From Meandrina meandrites (lineage: Eukaryota; Cnidaria; Anthozoa; Scleractinia; Meandrinidae): 64,000 nucleotides of DNA. This document shows, in pieces, positions 23,266 through 37,738 of the stretch. The translations under genes and the position numbers were made by a program. The DNA is taken from contig OY855912.1 in the NCBI GenBank assembly GCA_963693305.1, positions 126,501 through 190,500 of the forward strand, given 5' to 3'. Below the pieces are notes generated by a model, which was not told the origin of the DNA, ran no database searches, and was given only the letters and a program-made list of their open reading frames with translations. Within the stretch, counting starts at the first letter, position 1; every line of letters begins with the position of its first letter.

Positions 23266-26200
23266 TGTACTCTGTGCACTGTGCACTATACACGGTACAC
23301 TGTACTCTGTGTGCTGTGCACTATACACAGTACACTGTACGCTGTGCACTGTGCACTATACACGGTACACTGTACTCTGTGCACTGTGCACTGTGCACTG
23401 TACACTGGACTCAGTGCACTGTGCACTATGCACGGTACACTGTACTCTGTGCACTGTGCACTATACACGGTACACTCTACTCTGTGCACTATACACGGTA
23501 CACTGTACTCTGTGCACTATACACGGTAAACTGTACTCTGTGCACTGTGCACTTTGCACTATACACTGTACACTGTACTCTGTGCACTGTGCACTGTGCA
23601 CTGTACACTGGACTCAGTGCACTGTGCACTATGCACGGTACACTGTACTCTGTGCACTGTGCACTATACACGGTACACTCTACTCTGTGCACTATACACG
23701 GTACACTGTACTCTGTGCACTATACACGGTACACTGTACTCTGTGCACTGTGCACTGTGCACTATACACGGTACACTTCACTCTGTGCACTGTGCACTAT
23801 ACACGGTATAGTAGTATATACGGTATATACACGGTATATACACGGTATATACACTGTACTCTGTGCGCTGTGCACTATACACGGTACACTGTACTCTGTG
23901 CACTGTGCACTGTGCACTATACACGGTACACTGTACTATGTGCAATGTGCACTATACACGGTACACTGTACTCTGTGCACTGTGCACTATACACGGTACA
24001 CTCTACTCTGTGCACTATACACGGTACACTCTACTCTGTGCACTATACACGGTACACTGTACTCTGTGCACTGTGCACTGTGCACTATACACGGTACACT
24101 CTACTCTGTGCACTGTGCACTATACACGGTATAGTAGTATATACGGTATATACACGGTATATACACAGGTATATACACTGCACTCTGTGCGTTGTGCACT
24201 ATACACGGTACACTGTACTCTGTGCACTGTGCACTGTGCACTATACACGGTACACTGTACTCTGTGCAATGTGCACTATACACTGTACACTGTACTCTGT
24301 GCACTGTGCACTATACACGGTACACTGGACTCAGTGCACTGTGCTCTATACATGGTACACTGTACTCTGTGCACTGTGCACTATACACGGTACACTGTAC
24401 TCTGTGCACTGTGCACTAAACACGGTACACTGTACTATGTGCACTATACATGGTACACTGTACTATGTTCACTATACATGGTACACTGTACTCTGTGCAC
24501 TGTACTCTGTGCACTGTACACTATACACGGTACACTGTACTCTGTGCACTATACACGGTACACTGTACTCTGTGCACTGTGCACTATACACGGTACACTG
24601 TACTCTGTGCACTGTGCACTATACACGGTACACTGTACTCTGTGCACTGTGCACTAATCACGGTACACTGTACTCTGTGCACTGTGCACTATACACGGTA
24701 CACTGTACTCTGTGTGCTGTGCACTATACACGGTACACTGTACGCTGTGCACTGTGCACTATACACGGTACACTGTACTCTGTGCACTGTGCACTATACA
24801 CAGTACACTGTACTCTGCACTATACACGGTACACTGTACTCTATGCCCTGTGCACTAAACACGGTACACTGTACTCTGTGCACTATACACGGTACACTGT
24901 ACCCTGTGCACTGTGCACTGTGCACTATACACGGCACACTGTACTCTGTTCACTATACACGGTACACTGTACTCTGTGCACTGTACACCATACACGGTAC
25001 ACAGTACTCTGTGCACTATACACGGTACACTGTACTCTGTGCGCTGTGCACTATACACGGTACACTGTACTCTGTGCACTGTGCACTGTGCACTATACAC
25101 TGTACACTGTACTCTGTGCACTGTGCACTGTGCACTGTGCACTGTGCACTATACACGGTACACTGTACTCTGTGCACTGTGCACTATACACTGTACACTG
25201 TACTCTGTGCACTGTGCACTATACACGGTACACTGGACTCAGTGCACTGTGCACTATGCACGGTACACTGTACTCTGTGCACTGTGCACTATACACGGTA
25301 TAGTAGTATATACGGTATATACACGGTATATACACGGTATATACACGGTATATATACTGTACTCTGTGCGCTGTGCACTATACACGGTACACTGTACTCT
25401 GTGCACTGTGCACTATACATGGTACACTGTACTCTGTTCACTGTGCACTATACACGGTACACTGGACTCAGTGCACTGTGCTCTATACACGGTACACTGT
25501 ACTCTGTGCACTGTGCACTATACACGGTACACTTTACTCTGTGCACTATACACGGTACACTCTACTCTGTGCACTATACACGGTACACTGTACTCTGTGC
25601 ACTATACACCATACACGATACACAGTACTCTGTGCACTATACACGGTACCCTGTACTCTGTGCGCTGTGCACTATACACGGTACACTGTACTCTGTGCTC
25701 TGTGCACTGTGCACTATACACGGTACACTGTAATCTGTGCACTGTGCACTGTGCACTATACACGGTACACAGTACTCTGTGCACTGTGCACTATACACGG
25801 TACACTGTAATCTGTGCACTGTGCACTATACACGGTACACTGGACTAAGTGCAATGTGCACTATGCAGGGTAAACTGTACTCTGTGCACTGTGCACTATA
25901 CACGGTACACTCTACTCTGTGCACTATACACGGTACACTGTACTCTGTGCACTGTGCACTTTGCACTATACACGGTACACTGTACTCTGTGCACTGTGCA
26001 CTGTGCACTATACACGGTACACTGTACTCTGTGCACTGTGCACTATACACGGTATAGTAGTATATACGGTATATACACGGTATATACACGGTATATACAC
26101 GGTATATATACTGTACTCTGTGCGCTGTGCACTATACACGGTACACTGTCCTCTGTGCACTGTGCACTATACACGGTACACTGTACTCATTTCACTGTGC

Positions 26201-26948
26201 ACTATACACGGTACACTGAACTCTTTGCACTGTGCACTATACACGGTACACTGGACTAAGTGCAATGTGCACTATGCACGGTACACTGTACTCTGTGCAC
26301 TGTGCACTATACACGGTACACTGTAATCTGTGCACTGTGCACTATACACGGTACACTGGACTAAGTGCAATGTGCACTATGCACGGTACACTGGACTAAG
26401 TGCAATGTGCACTATGCACGGTACACTGTACTCTGTGCACTGTGCACTATACACGGTACACTCTACTCTGTGCACTATACACGGTACACTGTACTCTGTG
26501 CACTGTGCACTGTGCACTATACACGGTACACTGTACTCTGTGCACTGTGCACTGTGCACTATACACGGTACACTGTACTCTGTGCACTGTGCACTATACA
26601 CGGTATAGTAGTATATACGGTATATACACGGTATATACACGGTATATACACGGTATATATACTGTACTCTGTGCGCTGTGCACTATACACGGTACACTGT
26701 ACTCTGTGCACTGTGCACTATACACGGTACACTGTACTCTGTTCACTGTGCACTATACACGGTACACTGGACTCAGTGCACTGTGCTCTATACACGGTAC
26801 ACTGTACTCTGTGCACTGTGCACTGTGCACTATACACGGTACACTGTACTCTGTGCACTGTGCACTATACACGGTATAGTAGTATATACGGTATATACAC
26901 GGTATATACACGGTATATACACGGTATATATACTGTACTCTGTGCGCT

Positions 26949-29900
26949 GTGCACTATACACGGTACACTGTACTCTGTGCACTGTGCACTATACACGGTA
27001 CACTGTACTCTGTTCACTGTGCACTATACACGGTACACTGGACTCAGTGCACTGTGCTCTATACACGGTACACTGTACTCTGTGCACTGTGCACTATACA
27101 CGGTACACTATACTCTGTGCACTATACACGGTACACTGTACTCTTTGCACTATACACGGTACACTGTACTCTTTGCACTACACACGGTACACTGTACTCT
27201 CTGTACTGTGCACTATGCACGGTACACTGTACTCTGTGCACTGTGCACTATACACGGTACACTCTACTCTGTGCACTATACACGGTACACTGTACTCTGT
27301 GCACTATACACCATACACGATACACAGTACTCTGTGCACTATACACGGTACACTGTACTCTGTGCGCTGTGCACTATACACGGTACACTGTACTCTGTGC
27401 ACTGTGCACTGTGCACTATACACGGTACACTGTACTCTGTGCACTGTGAAATGTGCACTATACACGGTACACTGTACTCTGTGCACTGTGCACTATACAC
27501 GGTACACTGTACTCTTTGCACTGTGCACTATACACGGTACACTGGACTAAGTGCAATGTGCACTATGCACGGTACACTGTACTCTGTGCACTGTGCACTA
27601 TACACGGTACACTCTACTCTGTGCACTATACACGGTACACTGTACTCTGTGCACTGTGCACTATACACGGTACACTGTACTCTGTGCACTGTGCACTATA
27701 CACGGTACACTGTACTCTTTGCACTGTGCACTATACACGGTACACTGGACTAAGTGCAATGTGCACTATGCACGGTACACTGTACTCTGTGCACTGTGCA
27801 CTATACACGGTACACTGGACTCAGTGCACTGTGCACTATGCACGGTACACTGTACTCTGTGCACTGTGCACTATACACGGTATAGTAGTATATACGGTAT
27901 ATACACGGTATATACACGGTATATACACGGTATATATACTGTACTCTGTGCGCTGTGCACTATACACGGTACACTGTACTCTGTGCACTGTGCACTATAC
28001 ACGGTACACTGTACTCTGTTCACTGTGCACTATACACGGTACACTGGACTCAGTGCACTGTGCTCTACACACGGTACACTGTACTCTGTGCACTGTGCAC
28101 TATACACGGTACACTGTACTCTGTGCACTATACACGGTACACTGTACTCTTTGCACTACACACGGTACACTGTACTCTCTGTACTGTGCACTATGCACGG
28201 TACACTGTACTCTGTGCACTGTGCACTATACACGGTACACTGGACTCAGTGCACTGTGCACTATGCACGGTACACTGTACTCTGTGCACTGTGCACTATA
28301 AACGGTATAGTAGTATATACGGTATATACACGGTATATACACGGTATATACACGGTATATATACTGTACTCTGTGCGCTGTGCACTATACACGGTACACT
28401 GTACTCTGTGCACTGTGCACTATACACGGTACACTGTACTCTGTTCACTGTGCACTATACACGGTACACTGGACTCAGTGCACTGTGCTCTATACACGGT
28501 ACACTGTACTCTGTGCACTGTGCACTATACACGGTACACTGTACTCTGTGCACTATACACGGTACACTGTACTCCTTGCACTATACACGGTACACTGTAC
28601 TCTTTGCACTACACACGGTACACTGTACTCTTTGCACTATACACGGTACACTGTACTCTTTGCACTACACACGGTACACTGTACTCTCTGTACTGTGCAC
28701 TATGCACGGTACACTGTACTCTGTGCACTGTGCACTATACACGGTACACTCTACTCTTTGCACTATACACGGTACACTGTACTCTGTGCACTATACACCA
28801 TACACGATACACAGTACTCTGTGCACTATACACGGTACACTGTACTCTGTGCGCTGTGCACTATACACGGTACACTGTACTCTGTGCACTGTGCACTGTG
28901 CACTATACACGGTACACTGTACTCTGTGCACTGTGAAATGTGCACTATACACGGTACACTGTACTCTGTGCACTGTGCACTATACACGGTACACTGTACT
29001 CTTTGCACTGTGCACTATACACGGTACACTGGACTAAGTGCAATGTGCACTATGCACGGTACACTGTACTCTGTGCACTGTGCACTATACACGGTACACT
29101 CTACTCTGTGCACTATACACGGTACACTGTACTCTGTGCACTGTGCACTATACACGGTACACTGTACTCTGTGCACTATACACGGTACACTGTACTCTGT
29201 GCACTATACACGGTACACTGTACTCCTTGCACTATACACGGTACACTGTACTCTTTGCACTACACACGGTACACTGTACTCTCTGTACTGTGCACTATGC
29301 ACGGTACACTGTACTCTGTGCACTGTGCACTATACACGGTACACTCTACTCTGTGCACTATACACGGTACACTGTACTCTGTGCACTATACACCATACAC
29401 GATACACAGTACTCTGTGCACTATACACGGTACACTGTACTCTGTGCGCTGTGCACTATACACGGTACACTGTACTCTGTGCACTGTGCACTGTGCACTA
29501 TACACGGTACACTGTAATCTGTGCACTGTGCACTGTGCACTATACACGGTACACTGTACTCTGTGCACTGTGCACTATACACGGTACACTGTAATCTGTG
29601 CACTGTGCACTATACACGGTACACTGGACTAAGTGCAATGTGCACTATGCACGGTACACTGGACTAAGTGCAATGTGCACTATGCACGGTACACTGTACT
29701 CTGTGCACTGTGCACTATACACGGTACACTCTACTCTGTGCACTATACACGGTACACTGTACTCTGTGCACTGTGCACTGTGCACTATACACGGTACACT
29801 GTACTCTGTGCACTGTGCACTGTGCACTATACACGGTACACTGTACTCTGTGCACTGTGCACTATACACGGTATAGTAGTATATACGGTATATACACGGT

Positions 29901-30962
29901 ATATACACGGTATATACACGGTATATATACTGTACTCTGTGCGCTGTGCACTATACACGGTACACTGTACTCTGTGCACTGTGCACTATACACGGTACAC
30001 TGTACTCTGTTCACTGTGCACTATACACGGTACACTGGACTCAGTGCACTGTGCTCTATACACGGTACACTGTACTCTGTGCACTGTGCACTATACACGG
30101 TACACTGTACTCTGTGCACTATACACGGTACACTGTACTCTTTGCACTATACACGGTACACTGTACTCTTTGCACTACACACGGTACACTGTACTCTCTG
30201 TACTGTGCACTATGCACGGTACACTGTACTCTGTGCACTGTGCACTATACACGGTACACTCTACTCTTTGCACTATACACGGTACACTGTACTCTGTGCA
30301 CTATACACCATACACGATACACAGTACTCTGTGCACTATACACGGTACACTGTACTCTGTGCGCTGTGCACTATACACGGTACACTGTACTCTGTGCACT
30401 GTGCACTGTGCACTATACACGGTACACTGTACTCTGTGCACTGTGAAATGTGCACTATACACGGTACACTGTACTCTGTGCACTGTGCACTATACACGGT
30501 ACACTGTACTCTTTGCACTGTGCACTATACACGGTACACTGGACTAAGTGCAATGTGCACTATGCACGGTACACTGTACTCTGTGCACTGTGCACTATAC
30601 ACGGTACACTCTACTCTGTGCACTATACACGGTACACTGTACTCTGTGCACTGTGCACTATACACGGTACACTGTACTCTGTGCACTGTGCACTATACAC
30701 GGTACACTGTACTCTTTGCACTGTGCACTATACACGGTACACTGGACTAAGTGCAATGTGCACTATGCACGGTACACTGTACTCTGTGCACTGTGCACTA
30801 TACACGGTACACTCTACTCTGTGCACTATACACGGTACACTGTACTCTGTGCACTGTGCACTGTGCACTATACACGGTACACTGTACTCTGTGCACTGTG
30901 CACTATACACGGTATAGTAGTATATACGGTATATACAAGGTATATACACGGTATATACACTC
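26949..30962 (+). repeat. Higher-order repeat of about 1.5 kb in satellite A, three copies
   Basis: The rare string GCACTGTGAAATGTGCAC occurs near 27441, 28928 and 30438, at offsets of about 1,487 and 1,510 bp. Each copy lies in nearly identical context: CACCATACACGATACACAG upstream, then GTGCACTATGCACGGTACAC and GGACTAAGTGCAATGTGC downstream. The copies differ by whole units, indicating recent block amplification with unequal exchange. Confidence 0.8.
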
Positions 30963-33792
30963 TATTCTGTGCGCTTTGCACTATACACGGTACACTGTAC
31001 TCTGTGCACTGTGCACTGTGCACTATACACGGTACACTGTACTCTGTGCACCGTGCACTATACACGGTACACTGTACTCTGTGCACTGTGCACTATACAC
31101 GGTACACTGGACTCAGTGCACTGTACTCTATACACGGTACACTGTACTCTGTGCACTGTGCACTATACACGGTACACTGCACTCTGTGCACTATACACGG
31201 TACACTGTACTCTTTGCACTATATACGGTACACTGTACTCTGTGCACTATACACAGTACACTGTACTCTCTGCACTGTGCACTATGCATGGTACACTGTA
31301 CTCTGTGCACTGTGCACTATACACGGTACACTCTACTCTGTGCACTATACACGGTACACTGTACTCTGTGCACTATACACGGTACACTGTACTCTGTGCA
31401 CTATAAACGGTACACTGTACTCTGTGCACTGTGCACCATACACGGTACACTGTGTACTCTCTTCACTGTGCACTATACATGGTACACTGTACTCTGTGCA
31501 CTGTACACCATACACGGTACACAGTACTCTGTGCACTATACACGGTACACTGTACTCTATGCCCTGTGCACTAAACACGGTACACTGTACTGTGTGCACT
31601 GTGCACTATACACTGTACACTGTACCCTGTGCACTGTGAACTATACACAGTACACTGTACTCTGTGCACTGTACACCATACACGGTACACAGTACTCTGT
31701 GCACTATACACGGTACACTGTACTCTGTGCACTGTGCACTATACACGGTACACTGTACCCTGTGCACTGTGTACTATACACGGTACACTGTACTCTGTGC
31801 ACTGTGCACTATACACGGTACACTGTACTCTGTGCACTATACACGGCACACTGTACTCTGTTCACTATACATGGTACACTGTACTCTGTGCACTGTACAC
31901 CATACACGGTACACAGTACTCTGTGAACTATACACGGTACACTGTACTCTGTGCGCTGTGCACTATACACGGTACACTGTACTCTGTGCACTGTGCACTG
32001 TGCACTATACACGGTACACTGTACTCTGTGCACTGTGCACTATACACGGTACACTGTACTCTGTGCACTGTGCACTGTTTTCTAATACACTGTACACTGT
32101 ACTCTGTGCACTATACACAGTACACTGTACTCTGTGCACTGTGCACTATAAACGGTACACTGTACTCTGTGCACTATACACGGTACACTGTACTCTGTGC
32201 ACTGTGTACTATACACGGTACACTGTACTCTGTTCACTATACATGGTACACTGTGCACTGTGCACTATACACGGTACACTGTACTCTGTGCACTGTCCAC
32301 TATACACAGTACCCTGTACTCTGTGCACTATCCACGGTACACTGTACTCTGTGCCCTGTGCACTATACGTGGTACACTGTACTCTGTGCACTGTGCACTA
32401 TACACGGTACACTGTACTCTGTGCACGGTGCACTATACACGGTACACTGTACTCTGTGCACTGTGCACTATACTTGGTGCACTGTACTCTGTGCACTGTG
32501 CACTATACACGGTACACTGTACTCTGTGTGCTGTGCACTATACATGGTACACTGTATGCTGTGCACTGTGCACTATACACGGTACACTGTACTCTGTGCA
32601 CTGTGCACTATACACAGTACACTGTGCTCTGCACTTTACACGGTACACTGTACTCTATGCCCTGTGCACTAAACATGGTACACTGTACTCTGTGCACTGT
32701 GCACTATACACGGTACACTGTACTCTGTGCACTGTGCACTATACACGGTACACTGTACTCTGTGCACTGTGCACTAAACACGGTACACTGTACTATGTGC
32801 ACTATACACGGTACACTGTACTATGTTCACTATACACGGTACACTGTACTCTGTGCACTGTACTCTGTGCACTGTACACTATACATGGTACACTGTACTC
32901 TGTGCACTATACACGGTACACTGTACTCTGGGCACTGTGCACTATACACTGTACACTGTACTCTGTGCACTGTGCACTATACACGGTACACTGTACTCTG
33001 TGCACTGTGCACTATACACGGTACACTGTACTCTGTGTGCTGGGCACTATACACGGTACACTGTACGCTGTGCACTGTGCACTATACACGGTACACTGTA
33101 CTCTGTGCACTGTGCACTATACACAGTACACTGTACTCTGCACTATACACGGTACACTGTACTCTATGCCCTGTGCACTAAACACGGTACACTGTACTCT
33201 TTGCACTGTGCACTATTCACGGTACACTGTACCCTGTGCACTGTGTACTATACACGGTACAGTGTACTCTGTGCACTGTGCACTATACACGGTACACTGT
33301 ACTCTGTGCACTATACACGGCACACTGTACTCTGTTCAGTATACACGGTAAACTGTACTCTGTGCACTGTACACCATACACGGTACAAAGTACTCTGTGC
33401 ACTATACACGGTACACTGTACTCTGTGTGCTGTGCACTATACACGGTACACTGTACTCTGTGCACTGTGCACTGTGCACTATACACGGTACACTTTACTC
33501 TGTGCACTGTGCACTGTGCAGTATACACGGTACACAGTACTCTGTGCACTGTGCACTATACACGGTACACTGTACTCTGTGCACTGTGCACTATACACGG
33601 TACACTGGACTCAGTGCACTGTGCACTATGCACGGTACACTGTACTCTGTGCACTGTGCACTATACACGGTACACTCTACTCTGTGCACTATACACGGTA
33701 CACTGTACTCTGTGCACTATAAACGGTACACTGTGCACTGTGCACTGTGCAATACATGGTACACTGTACTCTGTGCACTGTGCACTATACAC

Positions 33793-33864
33793 GGTATAGT
33801 AGTATATACGGTATATACACGGTATATACACGGTATATACACGGTATATACACGGTATATACAC
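33793..33864 (+). repeat. TATA-rich box, longest example (family of about 33 in the window)
   Basis: The box is a 17-bp head GGTATAGTAGTATATAC (33793-33809) followed by five copies of the 11-bp unit GGTATATACAC. Elsewhere the unit count varies from one (about 63238) and two (about 3211, 47419) upward, and some boxes carry AAGG, CAGG or a terminal GGTATATATAC variant. Boxes are inserted between ATACAC and TGTACTCTGTGCGCTG of satellite A and always have the array's orientation. Boxes with an adjacent GCGC variant travel as a unit, so they spread by array amplification, not by independent insertion. Confidence 0.85.
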
Positions 33865-35983
33865 TGTACTCTGTGCGCTGTGCACTATACACGGTACACT
33901 GTACTCTGTGCACTGTGCACTGTGCACTATACACGGTACACTGTACTCTGTGCACCGTGCACTATACACGGTACACTGTACTCTGTGCACTGTGCACTAT
34001 ACACGGTACACTGGACTCAGTGCACTGTGCTCTATACACGGTACACTGTACTCTGTGCACTGTGCACTATACACGGTACACTGTACTCTGTGCACTATAC
34101 ACGGTACACTGTACTCTTTGCACTATACACGGAACACTGTACTCTGTGCACTATACACGGTACACTGTACTCTCTGTACTGTGCACTATGCACGGTACAC
34201 TGTACTCTGTGCACTGTGCACTATACAAGGTACACTCTACTCTGTGCACTATACATGGTACACTGTACTCTGTGCACTATACACGGTACACTGTACTCTG
34301 TGCACTATACACGGTACACTGTACTCTGTGCACAGTGCACCATACACGGTACACTGTACTCTGTGCACAATACACGGTACACTGTACTCTCTGCACTGTG
34401 CACTATACACGGTACACTGTACTCTGTGCACTGTACACCATACACGGTACACAGTACTCTGTGCACTATACACGGTACACTGTACTCTGTGCACTGTGCA
34501 CTATACATGGTAGACTGTACCCTGTGCACTGTGTACTATACACGGTACACTGTACTCTGTGCACTGTGCACTGTGCACTATACACGGTACAGTGTACTCT
34601 GTGCCATGTGCACTATACACGGTACACTGTACTCTGTGCACTGTGCACTGTTTTCTAATACACGGTACACTGTACTCTGTGCACTATACACAGTACACTG
34701 TACTTTGTGCACTGTGCACTATAAACGGTACACTGTACTCTGTGCACTATACACGGTACACTGTACTCTGTGCACTCTTTACTATACACGGTACACTGTA
34801 CTCTGTTCACTATACATGGTACACTGTGCACTGTGCACTATACACGGTTCACTGTACTCTGTGCACTGTCCGCTATACACAGTACCCTGTACTCTGTGCA
34901 CTATCCACGATACACTGTACTCTGTGCCCTTTGCACTATACGTGGTACACTGTACTCTGTGCACTGTTTACTATACACAGTACACTGTACTCTGTTCACT
35001 ATACACGGTACACTGTACTCTATGCCCTGTGCACTAAACACGGTAAACTGTACTCTGTGCACTGTGCACTATACACGGTACACTGTACTCTATGCCCTGT
35101 GCACTAAACACGGTACACTGTACTCTGTGCACTGTGCACTATACACGGTACACTGTACTCTGTGCACTGTGCACTATACACGGTACACTGTACTCTGTGC
35201 ACTGTGCACTAAACACGGTACACTGTACTCTGTGCACTATACACGGTACACTGTACTATGTTCACTATACACGGTACACTGTACTCTGTGTACTGTGCAC
35301 TATACACGGTACACTGTACGCTGTGCACTGTGCACTATACACGGTACACTGTACTCTGTGCACTGTGCACTATACACGGTACACTGTACTCTGTGTGCTG
35401 TGCACTATACACGGTACACTGTACTCTGTGCACAATACAAGGTACACTGTACTCTCTGCACTGTGCACTATACACGGTACACTGTACCCTGTGCACTGTG
35501 TACTATACACGGTACACTGTACTCTGTGCACTGTGAACTATACACGGTACACTGTACTCTGTGCACTATACACGGCACATTGTACTCTGTTCACTATACA
35601 CGGTACACTGTACTCTGTGCACTGTACACCATACACGGTACACAGTACTCTGTGCACTATACACGGTACACTGTACTCTGTGCGCTGTGCACTATACACG
35701 GTACACTGTACTCTGTGCACTGTGCACTGTGCACTATACACGGTACACTGTACTCTGTACTCTGTGCACTGTGCACTATACACGGTATAGTAGTATATAC
35801 GGTATATACAAGGTATATACACTGTACTCTGTGCGCTGTGCACTATACACGGTACACTGTACTCTGTGCACTGTGCACTGTGCACCATACACGGTACACT
35901 GTACTCTCTGCACTGTGCACTATACACGGTACACTGTACTCTCTGCACTAGACACGGTACACTGTACTCTGTGCACTACACAG

Positions 35984-37738
35984 CTGGCTTTTTGCGCTGC
36001 TTGCAAAAGCCGACCCAAAATTGTGGTTTGAAACCAAACTCGTGGAATTCGATCCCAAGGGTGTTTTTTCGTTTCGCCTCGATGGGGAATCTCAAAAAAA
36101 CGAGTTTTGAACGCAATTGGACGACCTTCGTCAACCCAGCGTTTTCCGCTACTTGGTAAATCCACCCCAAAATGGTGGTATGAAACCGACCTAGTGGAAA
36201 TTGATCCCAAGGGTGTTTTTTCGTTTTGCCCCGATGGGGATAGTCGAAAAAACGAGTTTTGAACGCAATTGGACGACCTTCGTCAACCCGGCGTTTTGCG
36301 CTGCTGGGAAAAGCCCACCCAAAATGGTGGTATGAAGCCGACCTCGTGGAATTCGATCCAAAGGGTGTTTTTTCGTTTCGCCCCGATGGGGAAACTCGAA
36401 AAAACGAGTTTTCAACGCAATTGGACGACATTCGTCAACCCGCCTTTTTGCACTGCTTGCAAAAGCCCAGCAAAAATGGTGGTATGAAACCGACCTCGTG
36501 GAATTTGATCCCAAGGGTGTTTTTTTGTTCCGTCCCGATGGGGAAACTCGACAAAACGAGTTTTCAACCCAATTGGACGACCTTGTTCAAACCGGCGTTT
36601 TGCGCTGCTTCGAAAATCCCACCCAAAATGGTGGTATGAAACCGACCTCGTGGAATTCGATCACAAGGGTGTTTTTTCGTTTCGCCCCGATGGGGAAACT
36701 CGACAAAACGAGTTTTGAACGCAATTGGACGACCTTCGTGAACCCGGCGTTTTCCGCTGCTTGGTAAAGCCCAGCAAAAATAGGGGTATGAAACCGACCT
36801 CCTGGAATTCGAACCCAAGGGTGTTTTTTCGTTTCGCCCCGATGGGGAAAGTCGAAAAAACGAGTTTTGAACGCAATTGGACGACCTTCGTCAATCCGGC
36901 TTTTTGCGTTGCTGGGAAAAGCCCACCCAAAATGGTGGTGTGAAACCGACCTCGTGGAATTCGATCCCAAGGGTGTTTTTTCGTTTCGCCCCGATGGGGA
37001 AACTCGAAAAAACGCGTTTTGAACGCAATTGGACGACCTTCGTCAACCCGGCTTTTTGCACTGCTTGCAAAAGCCCACTCAAAATGAAGGTATGAAATCG
37101 AAATTGGTAAAATCGATTCCAAGGGTGTTTCTGCGTTTCGCTCCGATGGGGAAAGTGGAAAAAACGCGTTTTGAACGCATTTGAACGACCTTCGTCAACC
37201 CGGCTTTTTGCGCTGTTTGGAATAGCCCACCCAAAATGGTGGCATGAAACCGAAATTGTAAAATTCGATCCCAAGGCTGTTTTTTCGCTTCGACCCGATG
37301 GGGAAAGTTGAAAAAACGCGTTTTGAACGCAATTGGACGATCTTCGTCAACCCGGGTTTTTCCGCTGCTTGGAAAAGCCCACCCAAAATGATGGCATGAA
37401 ACCGAAATTTTAAAATTCGATCCCAAGGGTGTTTTTTCGTTTCCCCCCGATGGGGAAATTTAACAAAACGCGTTTTGAACGCAATTGGACCACTTTCGTG
37501 AACCCGGCTTTTTCCGCTGCTTGGAAAAGCCCACCCAAAATGGTGGCATGAAACCGAAATTTTAAAATTCGATCCCAACCGTGTTTTTTCGTTTCCCGCC
37601 GATGGGGAAATTTAACAAAACGCGTTTTGAACGCAATTGGACCACTTTCGTGAACCCGGCTTTTTCCGCTGCTTGGAAAAGCCCACCCAAAATGGTGGCA
37701 GGAAACCGAAATTGTAAAATTTGATCCCAAGGGTGTTT
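35984..37738 (+). repeat. Satellite B array, plus orientation (isolated island)
   Basis: About 11.5 copies of the 152-bp unit. It starts at the same A/B boundary as 3411 (CACAGCTGGCTTTTTGCG) with B1 units, passes through a transitional unit (GAAATCGAAATTGGTAAAATC near 37093) and ends in B2 units. Unlike the other B blocks it has no opposing arm. It stops mid-unit at GGGTGTTT and satellite A in minus orientation follows. Confidence 0.95.

Larger units (their letters stand above)
23266..35983 (+). repeat. Satellite A array, plus orientation (block 3, the largest)
   Basis: About 12.7 kb of the 28/35/42-bp repeat. TATA-rich boxes are dense: near 23803, 24129, 25298, 26051, 26602, 26871, 27879, 28304, 29870, 30911, 33793 and 35785, each followed by TGTACTCTGTGCGCTGTGC. 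Higher-order copies of about 1.5 kb occupy roughly 26.9-30.9 kb. The GCACTGTTTTCTAATACAC marker occurs near 32073 and 34645, each followed about 286 bp on by CTATACGTGGTACACTG. The open frame that crosses J2 from 23006 to 25303 is an artefact. Confidence 0.95.
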
